A model generated the notes under the pieces. It did not search any database. It was given only the letters and a program-made list of their open reading frames with translations, and was not told where the DNA came from. This document shows, in pieces, positions 29,943 to 38,087 of a stretch of DNA of 64,000 nt; positions within the stretch are counted from its first letter, which is position 1; each line of letters starts with the position of its first letter. The position numbers and the translations under genes were made by a program. Origin of the DNA: Virgibacillus chiguensis (GTDB lineage Bacteria; Bacillota; Bacilli; Bacillales; Amphibacillaceae); the NCBI RefSeq assembly GCF_900129865.1, contig NZ_FQXD01000015.1:46031-110030 (forward strand), read 5' to 3'.

Positions 29943-30284
29943 ATGAAAAAGAAGCTAATCACCGGAGCACTGGCATTAAGTTTATTTATTGGAGGAACAA
30001 CGACAACCTCTGTCTTTGCTGGAACAGATAATATTAAAAATGAAAAAGCAGTCCAAACTGAATTGGCTACCAACAAAGAAGTATCTCCTCAGGCTACTCC
30101 CGCAGTTGCCGGAGCTTATGCATTAAAAGGAGCAGGCGTTGCGGGTGCAGCTTTTGTTGGTGGAGTTACCGCCAAAGCTGGTGCAGATGCTTATGATTGG
30201 GCTAAACAACAATTAGGCGGCAGTGATGAGAAGATGAGAGGTAATGCAGAATATGAAGATATCAAAATTGTTTTTGACCAATAA
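29943..30284 (+). CDS. Secreted Gly/Ala-rich peptide precursor (candidate SDP-like toxin)
   Basis: 113 residues with a Sec signal peptide (MKKK, hydrophobic core, likely cleavage after SVFA, residue 26). A charged propeptide (27-50) leads into a Gly/Ala-rich amphipathic stretch (residues ~51-92: TPAVAGAYALKGAGVAG and AAFVGGVTAKAGADAYD) and a polar acidic tail. It has no cysteine. ATG at 29943 with TAGGAGGAT is preferred to TTG at 29940. It directly precedes SdpA-, HTTM- and DCC-family genes, the maturation set of SDP-type antimicrobial peptides. That context, not homology, is why a toxin role is proposed. Confidence 0.7.
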   Translation: MKKKLITGALALSLFIGGTTTTSVFAGTDNIKNEKAVQTELATNKEVSPQATPAVAGAYALKGAGVAGAAFVGGVTAKAGADAYDWAKQQLGGSDEKMRGNAEYEDIKIVFDQ

Positions 30285-30312
30285 TTCTTTACTTGCCCTT
30301 TACTAAAATATA

Positions 30313-30345
30313 AGACGATTGTCCCACAAATTGGGACAATCGTCT
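30313..30345 (+). terminator. Hairpin between precursor and maturation genes
   Basis: A perfect 13-bp stem (30313-30325 with 30333-30345, 7-nt loop) followed by 'aattc', not a T run. It looks like a leaky terminator or stabiliser that would keep the precursor mRNA in excess of the downstream genes. Confidence 0.6.
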
Positions 30346-30364
30346 AATTCATAGAGGTGATCCT

Positions 30365-31018
30365 ATGTTAAAAAAAGTAATCATTCTATTTTCGGCTTTT
30401 TTGTTTTTTATCCATTTTATGTTTACCGCTATTTATTTAGCTCCTTTTAATCCAGTAAAAGCCAAATATGGGTTTATTGTAAATGCCTATATGGAGCCTT
30501 TATTTTCACAAAACTGGAAATTGTTCGCACCAAATCCAGCAAGTTCAAATAACCAATTTCTAGTTCGTGCACAATTTTCTAATGGCGAAACAACAGAATG
30601 GACCAATTTAACATCGTTTATGATTGAAAAAAACTATAAAAATCGCTTTACTCCTTATAATCGTTTAGTGCGCATCCAACGAGGTGCATTTATGTCCCTG
30701 TATCAAAAAGATGATGTAACACGGAAACTATCCCAAGAAGTAGAAGAAAGAGATTTAAATAAAGAGGAGTATGATTATATTCTAGACAATGAAATGACAA
30801 AAGAGCAAGAAGAAAATGGGATAAATATATTAAACCGATATGCTCAATCTTATGTAAGTAGTTTATATCCTGAAAAAGATATCACACGCACACAAATTGT
30901 CATAAGAGAAACAAAAGCCACACCTTTTTCCGAACAAGACAATCCAAACTTTGAAAACGAAAGAACTATTCATGAATTTGATTGGAAGGAATTTGAAACA
31001 GTTTCTTCTGTGTTTTAA
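30365..31018 (+). CDS. SdpA/DUF5819-family peptide maturation protein
   Basis: 217 residues with an N-terminal membrane anchor (~5-26), then an extracytoplasmic domain carrying the family hallmark NWKLFAPNP (~52-60) and a C-terminal helical region. SdpA of B. subtilis is needed with SdpB to mature the SDP cannibalism toxin; DUF5819 proteins are its longer relatives. AGAGGTGAT site before the ATG. Operon partner of the HTTM gene 78 bp downstream. The biochemical role of this family is not established. Confidence 0.72.
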   Translation: MLKKVIILFSAFLFFIHFMFTAIYLAPFNPVKAKYGFIVNAYMEPLFSQNWKLFAPNPASSNNQFLVRAQFSNGETTEWTNLTSFMIEKNYKNRFTPYNRLVRIQRGAFMSLYQKDDVTRKLSQEVEERDLNKEEYDYILDNEMTKEQEENGINILNRYAQSYVSSLYPEKDITRTQIVIRETKATPFSEQDNPNFENERTIHEFDWKEFETVSSVF

Positions 31019-31096
31019 AGGCTTATCTATCAATTTTAAACTTTTTCATATAGCAACCACTTATTTCCACCATTTTTAAGAGGAGGAATTTTAATT

Positions 31097-32059
31097 TTGA
31101 ATACTATTTACAATAAGCTAACTACTGAAAAACATATGTTAATCGGCGCCAGTTTAATTAGAGTTGCTTTTGGTCTATTAATTTTATATTTTTATTTTAT
31201 TCATTATGGGCAACGACGATTTCTGTGGGGGCCAAATGGCATGCAGGAGCACGAGACGTTTACGCAAAATCTAATTACCACTAGTAATCTTTCTTTGTAT
31301 CAATTAAATGATTCTGTCTTGTACTTTGAAATCATTTTTCATATTGGCATTGTAGTCGCTTTGCTCTTTACCTTAGGTTTCATGGGTCGACTAACAGCCA
31401 TCTTAAATTTTGTTTTTATTTGGTCTTTACAACATGTAAATGTTTTAATTCTAGACGGTGGAGACAATGTAATGAGAATCATTCTGTTTTATTTGTTATT
31501 TGCAAATACAACAGCATTTTTTTCATTGGATCGCTATAGAAGAAAAGAGAAAACACCTAGTAGCATCACAGCAACCCCACTATCCAATAGCTTTCATAAT
31601 TTAGCCATTCTTGCCTCCATTATACAAGTTTCCTTTATGTACTTAACTTCTGGTATGCATAAAATTATGGGAGAGGTGTGGCAAAATGGTACAGCGCTTT
31701 ACTATATCTTGCAGGTAGATGAGTATACGCATCCATTTTTCAAGGAATTCATTTTATCATCTAACATTCTCTTGCTAATTGGCGCATATGGAGCTATTTT
31801 TGCACAAATAACCTATCCATTTCTATTATTTAACCGCTATACCAAATATATTGCTATTTTTAATATTATCGCTATGCACGTCGGAATTGCCATTGTCATG
31901 GGTTTGTTTACATTTTCTGCGACAATGATCTCCATACAACTGCTTTTACTAAAAGATAAAGAGTATGCTTGGGCATATGCTATCATCAAAAATCTATCAT
32001 CCAAGTGGAAACTAAGAAAGGGGAGAAAATATGAGGCTGAGCATGTTGAACAGGCCTAA
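31097..32059 (+). CDS. HTTM-domain membrane protein (SdpB-like)
   Basis: Polytopic membrane protein of 320 residues with six or more hydrophobic segments. It has the HTTM signature region shared with vitamin-K-dependent gamma-carboxylase N-termini: a first TM with RVAFGLLILYFYF, then the SLYQL and LQHVNVLILDGGDN loops. SdpB, required for SDP maturation, belongs to this family. TTG start with AGAGGAGG. Its last 29 bases overlap the DCC gene start, so they are translationally coupled. Confidence 0.75.
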   Translation: MNTIYNKLTTEKHMLIGASLIRVAFGLLILYFYFIHYGQRRFLWGPNGMQEHETFTQNLITTSNLSLYQLNDSVLYFEIIFHIGIVVALLFTLGFMGRLTAILNFVFIWSLQHVNVLILDGGDNVMRIILFYLLFANTTAFFSLDRYRRKEKTPSSITATPLSNSFHNLAILASIIQVSFMYLTSGMHKIMGEVWQNGTALYYILQVDEYTHPFFKEFILSSNILLLIGAYGAIFAQITYPFLLFNRYTKYIAIFNIIAMHVGIAIVMGLFTFSATMISIQLLLLKDKEYAWAYAIIKNLSSKWKLRKGRKYEAEHVEQA

Positions 32060-32453
32060 TAAAAAAAACAATGTCCTTGTTTTTTATGATACTTGGTGCC
32101 CTATTTGTACAAAAAGTATGAAAACACTAGCAAGATTAGATTGTTTTCGTCGTCTTCAATATGAATCTACTAGAAACAAGGCTGTTCTAAATGAGTACAG
32201 TTTAAATTATGAAAAATTGGAAAAACGAATGCACACTATTCGATTAAAAGATGGTAAAATAGAAGAAGGTATAGATAGTATATTTCGTATAGTTAAACAA
32301 ATTCCCCTTTTATGGATAGCTGTTCCCTTTCTCCAACTATCTATATGGATAGGAGTAGGATCCAAAATATATGACTGGTTGGCAAGTAAACGAAAAATAC
32401 TTCCCGTTGGGGGCTGTGAAGGTGATTTTTGTAGACTTCCCGACAGAAGCTAA
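32031..32453 (+). CDS. DCC-family thiol-disulfide protein
   Basis: 140 residues of the DUF393/DCC family. VLVFYDTWCPICTK gives the redox CxxC at C23/C26 near the N-terminus, followed by IRLKDGKIEEG and a hydrophobic stretch (~96-116) and a C-terminal C...C pair (GGCEGDFC). HTTM and DCC domains are often adjacent or fused. AAAGGGGAG site before the ATG. The proposed precursor has no cysteine, so its redox partner may be the HTTM or SdpA-like protein. Confidence 0.78.
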   Translation: MRLSMLNRPNKKNNVLVFYDTWCPICTKSMKTLARLDCFRRLQYESTRNKAVLNEYSLNYEKLEKRMHTIRLKDGKIEEGIDSIFRIVKQIPLLWIAVPFLQLSIWIGVGSKIYDWLASKRKILPVGGCEGDFCRLPDRS

Positions 32454-32484
32454 CGTTTGCAGATTATACCTATAAAATCTCAAT

Positions 32485-32515
32485 CAGTGGGGGCTCTTTC
32501 ATCCTCCACTGTTTG
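32485..32515 (+). terminator. Terminator after the DCC gene
   Basis: CAGTGGGGG (32485-32493) pairs with CCTCCACTG (32503-32511), followed by TTTGTTTAT. It closes the precursor-to-DCC operon. Confidence 0.7.
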
Positions 32516-32651
32516 TTTATAACCCAAGGACTATGGCCTAAAGGTCCCTACGTGTATTGGATATTTAGCTTCTATTTAGACTTATTTATGAATTCTAAAG
32601 CAAGTCCACAGCATCTTATACGCTAAATAAAATAATAAAGCAGGTGAAGAT

Positions 32652-33851
32652 TTGGACAATAAAGTAGTGTATACATTTCAATATAAAAATCCTACCTCAG
32701 CTAACGTGTATTTATGGTTAGCAACCCCACCAGATACGAAACATCAGCAGGTTATTAACGAAAAGAAAACGCCTCCTTGTCAAAAAAATGAAGATACAAT
32801 TGGGAATAAAATTAGCTTTTATGAAATCAAACCCAACGAAACCATAAAAGCTTCTTATAAAATACAATTGTTAAACAATACGGAAGATACTTTGCCCGAA
32901 TTAACACAAGAAGAAAAAAATTATTATTTAAGATCCACACCTATGGTTTGCGTAAACGAAGAAGTAAGAGACATTGCTTCCCTCGTTACTAAAGGGGTGG
33001 AAAATCCAAAAGAGCAAGCCAAGCTACTATTTTTTTATATTGTCAAAAATTATAAATATAAATTCCCCCCAAAAGCTAGAGGAGTTACCCATTTCCTCAA
33101 AAGTAAGAAAGGAGATTGTGGTGAATTTTCTTTTTTATTTGCAGCGCTATGCCGTGCAATAGAAATTCCTTGTCGTATCATGGTAGGGGCGTTTACAGGT
33201 GGAAATCATCGGGCGCATGTATGGAATGAAATTTACCTCGAACAAGAAGGTTGGATACCCGTCGATACGAGTATGGCTGCTACAGTAAAAAGGCAGCTAT
33301 GGAGATATTTTTTCTCTCCATTTCAAACTTTGTTTTGGAAAACATATTTCGGAAAAACGGAGCATCAACGCATTGTTTTTTCTATTGACACAGAACATCA
33401 GCCTGTACCAGCTTACCCAAAAGCTATTGTGCAGAATAAACAACCATATAGCCCATTTGATATAGCAGGAGAGCCATTTATTTGGGGGAAAGATTTAGTT
33501 CAGAATAAAATACCTTACTTCCAACCTATGTACCTATATTATGAAGATCAGAAACCCTTGAAAGATAGAACGGAAAATTTTCTTGGTCTATGGAATGTTC
33601 AGGAAACTGGAAAACAAAAATTAACACTTCTAGTTAGATCAATATCAGGATATATTGCTCTGCTATTTGCCATATTTTATTTTTCCACTAACTGGGATCT
33701 GTTAAGTATTCTGTTTCCATTTCCCGCGTTTTTGTTTTGTCTATCTTTCGTTATAAGAAAAGAAAGGGTACTATTCTTCTCGTTCGCAACCGTTTTTTTT
33801 GGAATTATTATGCTTTTAGTCAGTATGGGCGCAATATCTACCATTTTATAA
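32652..33851 (+). CDS. Membrane-anchored transglutaminase-like protein
   Basis: 399 residues. An N-terminal beta-rich domain (~1-90) is followed by a transglutaminase/protease-like core with Cys156 (KGDCGEFS), His189 (RAHVWNE) and Asp205 (PVDTS), the complete triad. Three membrane segments fill the last ~75 residues. No signal peptide is visible, so the catalytic part is probably cytoplasmic unless another route is used. TTG start with CAGGTGAAGA. It lies 200 bp after the SDP-like operon in the same direction; a role in it is speculative. Confidence 0.72.
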   Translation: MDNKVVYTFQYKNPTSANVYLWLATPPDTKHQQVINEKKTPPCQKNEDTIGNKISFYEIKPNETIKASYKIQLLNNTEDTLPELTQEEKNYYLRSTPMVCVNEEVRDIASLVTKGVENPKEQAKLLFFYIVKNYKYKFPPKARGVTHFLKSKKGDCGEFSFLFAALCRAIEIPCRIMVGAFTGGNHRAHVWNEIYLEQEGWIPVDTSMAATVKRQLWRYFFSPFQTLFWKTYFGKTEHQRIVFSIDTEHQPVPAYPKAIVQNKQPYSPFDIAGEPFIWGKDLVQNKIPYFQPMYLYYEDQKPLKDRTENFLGLWNVQETGKQKLTLLVRSISGYIALLFAIFYFSTNWDLLSILFPFPAFLFCLSFVIRKERVLFFSFATVFFGIIMLLVSMGAISTIL

Positions 33852-33991
33852 ACCTGTGTCATTCATTCCATGAGGAGGCCTCTTTCACCATGTATTTGCC
33901 TGCGAAGCATCTATGTCGTGATAGAAGGCCGTCTCTCCTCTAGCAGAAAAACGCGCCTTCTCGTAGACGCGCTCTTAAAATTTACATTCCA

Positions 33992-35242
33992 TTATGCTGT
34001 TTGTTCGGTTTGTTCCTCATCTATACCATTTTTCCGTTTATCATCTTCCGAAATGATATACGCACACGCTGCATCACCCGTAATATTTAACGATGTTCGT
34101 ATCATGTCTAGCAACCGATCTACCCCGATAATTAAAGCAATTCCATCTACTGGTAAACCTACTTGTTTTAACACCATCGCTAACATAATCAGCCCTACCC
34201 CAGGGACTCCTGCTGTTCCGATACTTGCTAGTGTAGCTGTTAAAACAACCATTAGCATTTGACTTAAGCCTAGCGGTTCTGCATACACTTGCGCAATAAA
34301 AACCGTAGCAACTGCTTGCATAATTGCAGTTCCATCCATATTAATCGTTGCACCTAATGGCTGCACAAAACTACTGATCGATTTTTTTACACCGAGTTTT
34401 TCCTGCGCTATTTTCATAGATACTGGTAGTGTTGCACTGGAACTGGATGTACTAAAAGCAACGGACATTGCCGGGAAAAACGCCTTATAAAATTTTAATG
34501 GGCTTGCTTTTCCTAACGTTTTAATAGCAATACTGTACGTAATTACTCCGTGTAAAACAAGAGCCAAAATAACTGCCAACATATACATAAACATGGAACC
34601 TATTGCATCTAAACCAGCTTCTCCAATTGCTGATGCAATTAAAGCGAACGCCCCATAAGGAGCTGTTTTCATAATCGCATTCACAAGAAAAATTAATATG
34701 TCATTGGCCTGCTCAAATAAATTTCTGATTCCACTCGTTTTTTCTCCTAACATAGCTAGTGCAACTCCAACAAAAATGGCGACTGCAATAATTTGCAACA
34801 TATTTCCTGTTGATAGTGCTTCTACTGGATTTTCAGGAATGATTTGCACAAGCGTATCCATAATCGGTGGCGCGGCTTGTTCTTCATAGGAAGCATCATC
34901 TATGGAGAAATTTCCTCCTTCACCTGGCTCTAGTACTAATCCAACTCCTAATCCAATAACTAGCGCTATGGCTGTCGTTACTAAATAAAAACTAATCGTC
35001 TGTACCCCAATTCTTCCTAATTTAGATGGGTCGCCTAATCCAACTGTTCCAAGCACAATCGAAACAAAAACAATGGGAACAACTATCATCATAATTAAGT
35101 TTAAAAATATTTCTCCAACAGGATTTAATACATACGTATCAATAGGTGTAAACAGTTCTGCAGGAGCAAAAGTTAAACCTATTCCAGCGAAAATTCCTAA
35201 TAGTAAGGCAAGTAATATTTTTTTGGTTAAACTCATAAGCAT
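33992..35242 (-). CDS. Dicarboxylate/amino acid:cation symporter (DAACS family)
   Basis: Glutamate/aspartate-type Na+ or H+ symporter of the GltPh fold in the inner membrane. Eight helices plus the two re-entrant loops are visible: HP1 FSTSSSSATLPVSM (~254-267) and TM7 NMDGTAIMQ (~287-295), with the substrate-binding DRLLDMIRTSLNITGDA near the C-terminus. 416 residues. It could carry glutamate, aspartate or C4-dicarboxylates; sequence alone cannot separate these. A single gene between convergent and divergent neighbours. Confidence 0.88.
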   Translation of the reverse strand: MLMSLTKKILLALLLGIFAGIGLTFAPAELFTPIDTYVLNPVGEIFLNLIMMIVVPIVFVSIVLGTVGLGDPSKLGRIGVQTISFYLVTTAIALVIGLGVGLVLEPGEGGNFSIDDASYEEQAAPPIMDTLVQIIPENPVEALSTGNMLQIIAVAIFVGVALAMLGEKTSGIRNLFEQANDILIFLVNAIMKTAPYGAFALIASAIGEAGLDAIGSMFMYMLAVILALVLHGVITYSIAIKTLGKASPLKFYKAFFPAMSVAFSTSSSSATLPVSMKIAQEKLGVKKSISSFVQPLGATINMDGTAIMQAVATVFIAQVYAEPLGLSQMLMVVLTATLASIGTAGVPGVGLIMLAMVLKQVGLPVDGIALIIGVDRLLDMIRTSLNITGDAACAYIISEDDKRKNGIDEEQTEQTA

Positions 35243-35649
35243 TCGTCCTTTCTTGTTGTGTGAACAGTTAAATATAAACAGAAAGCTAAGACTTATCTGT
35301 ATTCTTAAACTACTAAAATTGAGATGTCTTATAAATTCTTAGAAAAGAATGCGCTTTCTCCGTAATTTGCCACTAAAAAACGAATTATTCTAGTGATTTA
35401 TTCTTTTTTTCATGTTTTCCTATATGAAATATAGATGAGTAGAATAAAGAAATGGGATACAGAGCAGTGTGTTACAAGGTATAAAATTATAGAGTTGCTT
35501 TTCTATTTTATCATTTTTCTTACTACTTGAATAGTCCTATTTTTTGTAAGGTAGATGATAATACTATATTCCTTATTTAATCGTATACATAACCAGTAAA
35601 AATTATTTTTACGATCCAATTAACGTAGCGTTTTTTATTACGCGCATTC

Positions 35650-35678
35650 TTGACAATAGTTTATAAAATCTTTATTGT
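35650..35678 (+). promoter_or_regulatory. Sigma-A promoter of bioB
   Basis: TTGACA (35650-35655), 17-bp spacer, TATTGT (35673-35678). The -10 overlaps the BirA operator. The remainder of the 463-bp gap to 35243 holds no recognisable gene. Confidence 0.7.
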
Positions 35679-35705
35679 TAACCTATATAAATTTATGTTT
35701 ACAAT
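35674..35705. promoter_or_regulatory. BirA (biotin repressor) operator
   Basis: ATTGTTAACC and GTTTACAAT are inverted half-sites separated by ~13 bp, matching the Firmicute BirA box. Overlap with the -10 explains repression when biotin is replete. Confidence 0.85.
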
Positions 35706-35759
35706 TTGTTTTTTAGGATTTCTTCATCAAAATTTTTAGGAGAGGATGAAATAGAGAAG

Positions 35760-36752
35760 ATGATAGACTTTCAATCTTTAGCAAAGGCTGTTTTGGAAGG
35801 ATACCAGATAACAGAAGGAGAAAGTTTAGCCATTTTAGATTGCCCTGACGAAGCTATACTTCCATTACTACATAGTGCTTACGTGATTAGAAAGCATTAC
35901 TACGGTAATAAAGTAAAACTTAATATGATTATTAATACAAAATCAGGTGCTTGCTCAGAAAATTGCGGCTATTGCGCGCAATCCCGTGATTCAACAAATC
36001 CAATTGAAAAATACAAAATGATGGACAAAGATTCGATTGTAAAAGGAGCAGAACGAGCTAGTCAATTGCATGCAGGCACCTATTGTATTGTTGCGAGCGG
36101 ACGCGGACCTACAGATAGAGAATTGAACCATATTATTGGTGCTGTCAAAGAAATTAAAGCCAAGTATGATTTAAAAATTTGCGCTTGTCTCGGTATTCTA
36201 AAACCTGGGCAGGCAGAACAGTTAAAAAAAGCAGGTGTAGACAGATATAACCACAATATTAATACATCAAAAGCTCACCATGCTACGATAACTACTAGCC
36301 ATACTTACGAAGATCGTATACAAACTGTAAACAAAGTAAAGGAAGCGCGTATTTCTCCTTGCTCAGGCATCATTGTCGGAATGAAAGAAACGAAACAAGA
36401 TGTTATACAAATGGCATTTGCCTTACAAGAACTAGAGGCTGCTTCTATTCCTGTGAATTTTTTACACGCCATGGAAGGAACCCTTTTAGAAGGTACAGAT
36501 GAGCTTACGCCTCTCTATTGCTTAAAAGTTCTATGCCTATTTCGTTTTACAAACCCCCAAGCAGAAATTAGAGTTTCCGGAGGACGGGAAGTTAATTTAA
36601 GAAGCTTGCAACCGCTTAGCTTATACCCAGCCAATTCTATATTTATAGGCGACTATCTCACAACTGCTGGACAAGTGGCAAAAAAAGATTATCAAATGCT
36701 TACAGATCTTGGTTTTGAAATTGATGATGTGAACTCCGAAGTACCCGTCTAA
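35760..36752 (+). CDS. bioB: Biotin synthase BioB
   Basis: Radical-SAM enzyme that inserts sulfur into dethiobiotin. The CxxxCxxC cluster motif is C65, C69, C72 (ACSENCGYC). YNHNINTS and RVSGGREVNLR supply [2Fe-2S] and SAM ligands. ATG at 35760 (330 residues) aligns with B. subtilis BioB. A frame extension upstream begins inside the BirA operator and is rejected, although the AGGAGAGG site is then 14 nt away, longer than usual. No other bio gene is beside it, unlike the B. subtilis bioWAFDBI operon. Confidence 0.94.
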   Translation: MIDFQSLAKAVLEGYQITEGESLAILDCPDEAILPLLHSAYVIRKHYYGNKVKLNMIINTKSGACSENCGYCAQSRDSTNPIEKYKMMDKDSIVKGAERASQLHAGTYCIVASGRGPTDRELNHIIGAVKEIKAKYDLKICACLGILKPGQAEQLKKAGVDRYNHNINTSKAHHATITTSHTYEDRIQTVNKVKEARISPCSGIIVGMKETKQDVIQMAFALQELEAASIPVNFLHAMEGTLLEGTDELTPLYCLKVLCLFRFTNPQAEIRVSGGREVNLRSLQPLSLYPANSIFIGDYLTTAGQVAKKDYQMLTDLGFEIDDVNSEVPV

Positions 36753-36846
36753 AACAAATGCATACCACGGTATAAATGATAAGCAAACAGCCCCCGCGTA
36801 CTACTTATCGTTTATGCCGTTTTTCTTCTAATAAAACCAAAAAATC

Positions 36847-37270
36847 TTATGTTTCTCTATAAGGAGAAAAAGACTTGCACCTTGCTATAAATAGAGAAAA
36901 CAACATACCAAAAACTCCTAATGCTCGAAGATAGAAAATAGTTTCGTCTGCTAAGTAGTATGGGGAAGCTCGCGAATAGTCACCAAGGATTGTATACATG
37001 CCAATAAAGGTAAACAGTAACCTCCCATTTTTAATGTTTTATTTTTACTGCGTACCTAGAGGTTGATTTGCCCAGCGTAAATTCAACGTAATTCGTATGC
37101 GCTTTCAGTTTTACGAACGGAAATGGTAATATGAGAAAAGGAGAAAATAAAAAATGCATGCCTGACGTTCAAGATTTTTTACAGAGGGGAGATAAAGAAG
37201 GGTGCTTTTTATTGAAGCAACAGAGATTATGTAAAACAAGAAAGCAAGGAAAATGGGATAGGAGATAGAT
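36847..37270 (-). pseudogene. Possible decayed membrane-protein gene
   Basis: The 560-bp gap between bioB and the HD gene contains, on the minus strand, successive open stretches in different frames that read like membrane protein. 36847-37038 encodes GRLLFTFIGMYTILGDYS and LRALGVFGMLFSLFIARC. Further upstream YPIFLAFLFYIISVASIK and ACIFYFLLFSYY occur. Stops and frame changes separate them. Family not recognised; chance AT-rich hydrophobic reading cannot be excluded. Confidence 0.3.
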
Positions 37271-37314
37271 AACGCTCCAATCCATACAGTATGCTTTCCT
37301 ACTTGTCATTCAAT

Positions 37315-37851
37315 TTAAATAATATGTTTCATCTCGTTCATGCTTAACCATTGCATGATCTTTTGATCTAACAATTGAATTCGCTCTAAGGCCGATTTGT
37401 CATCAATGCGCCTGTAATGATGGTTTCCACCAGTTTCTTCATCGGCCTCATCTGCCAAGTGTACAACTTGCTGTAATGGTTTTAATTGTAATTCGCCATT
37501 CGGCAAGTAAGAATCCGTATGCAACAATATAGCTACAGCTATTTCTTTAGCTACTTGAGGGTCCTCGCCAATACGAATGAGTAGTTTATGCGCACGACTT
37601 GCACCTTTAATTGCATGAATATCATTTTTTCGATATTTGTCATAATCCCATTTTCCTTCTGTATACCAAGTATAATGCCCTACATCATGCAATAGAGCCG
37701 CCTTCGTAGCATGATCGCGATTTACTTGATACTGCTTGGCAAGATCAAATGCATATTCTGCAACCGCAATGGCATGAGCTATACCTGAACGTTTCAAATA
37801 ACGCTGTGTAACAGGATGTAGGAACACAGTTTCTAATGTTACATTTCTCAT
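37315..37851 (-). CDS. HD-domain hydrolase
   Basis: 178 residues with the metal-dependent phosphohydrolase pattern: His near residue 25 (GIAHAIAV), HD at LLHDVGHY (~54-61), a His at LLHTDSYL and an Asp at LADEADEE. Members act on nucleotides or phosphate esters; the substrate is unknown here. No membrane or signal segment. AGGAGGTATC site before the ATG. Confidence 0.8.
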   Translation of the reverse strand: MRNVTLETVFLHPVTQRYLKRSGIAHAIAVAEYAFDLAKQYQVNRDHATKAALLHDVGHYTWYTEGKWDYDKYRKNDIHAIKGASRAHKLLIRIGEDPQVAKEIAVAILLHTDSYLPNGELQLKPLQQVVHLADEADEETGGNHHYRRIDDKSALERIQLLDQKIMQWLSMNEMKHII

Positions 37852-38025
37852 CTATAGATACCTCCTTTATATGTTCTTTTTTAATACTCTCTAGTATAAG
37901 GGGAAATTTTTAAAACTATAGCATATGAACATGAGTTATTGCAAGTTATATACTCGGTCCGATTGTTCCTTTTTTTTGAACTAAATTTATCTCAGCTCCT
38001 TATATTTCCTTTAAAGTAAGTAAAA

Positions 38026-38082
38026 AACAACTGCCATAAATAAAAGCACCCTTATGCATGCTTCTATTTGCGACAGTTGTTT
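38026..38082 (-). terminator. Long hairpin after the OYE gene
   Basis: AACAACTG (38026-38033) pairs with CAGTTGTT (38074-38081), with inner pairing AATAAAAGC/GCTTCTATTT. On the minus strand it ends in a TTTTTTAC run. Confidence 0.65.
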
Positions 38083-38087
38083 ATACA

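Noticed and set aside
33948..33976. Terminator of the symporter gene at the CGCGC pair
   Set aside because: The two GC-rich words give only a 4-bp stem, so it is not listed as a terminator.
37130..37270. Plus-strand 45-codon frame starting MRKGENKKC
   Set aside because: No good ribosome-binding site and no family-like features; the minus strand of the same region reads as membrane-protein remnants.
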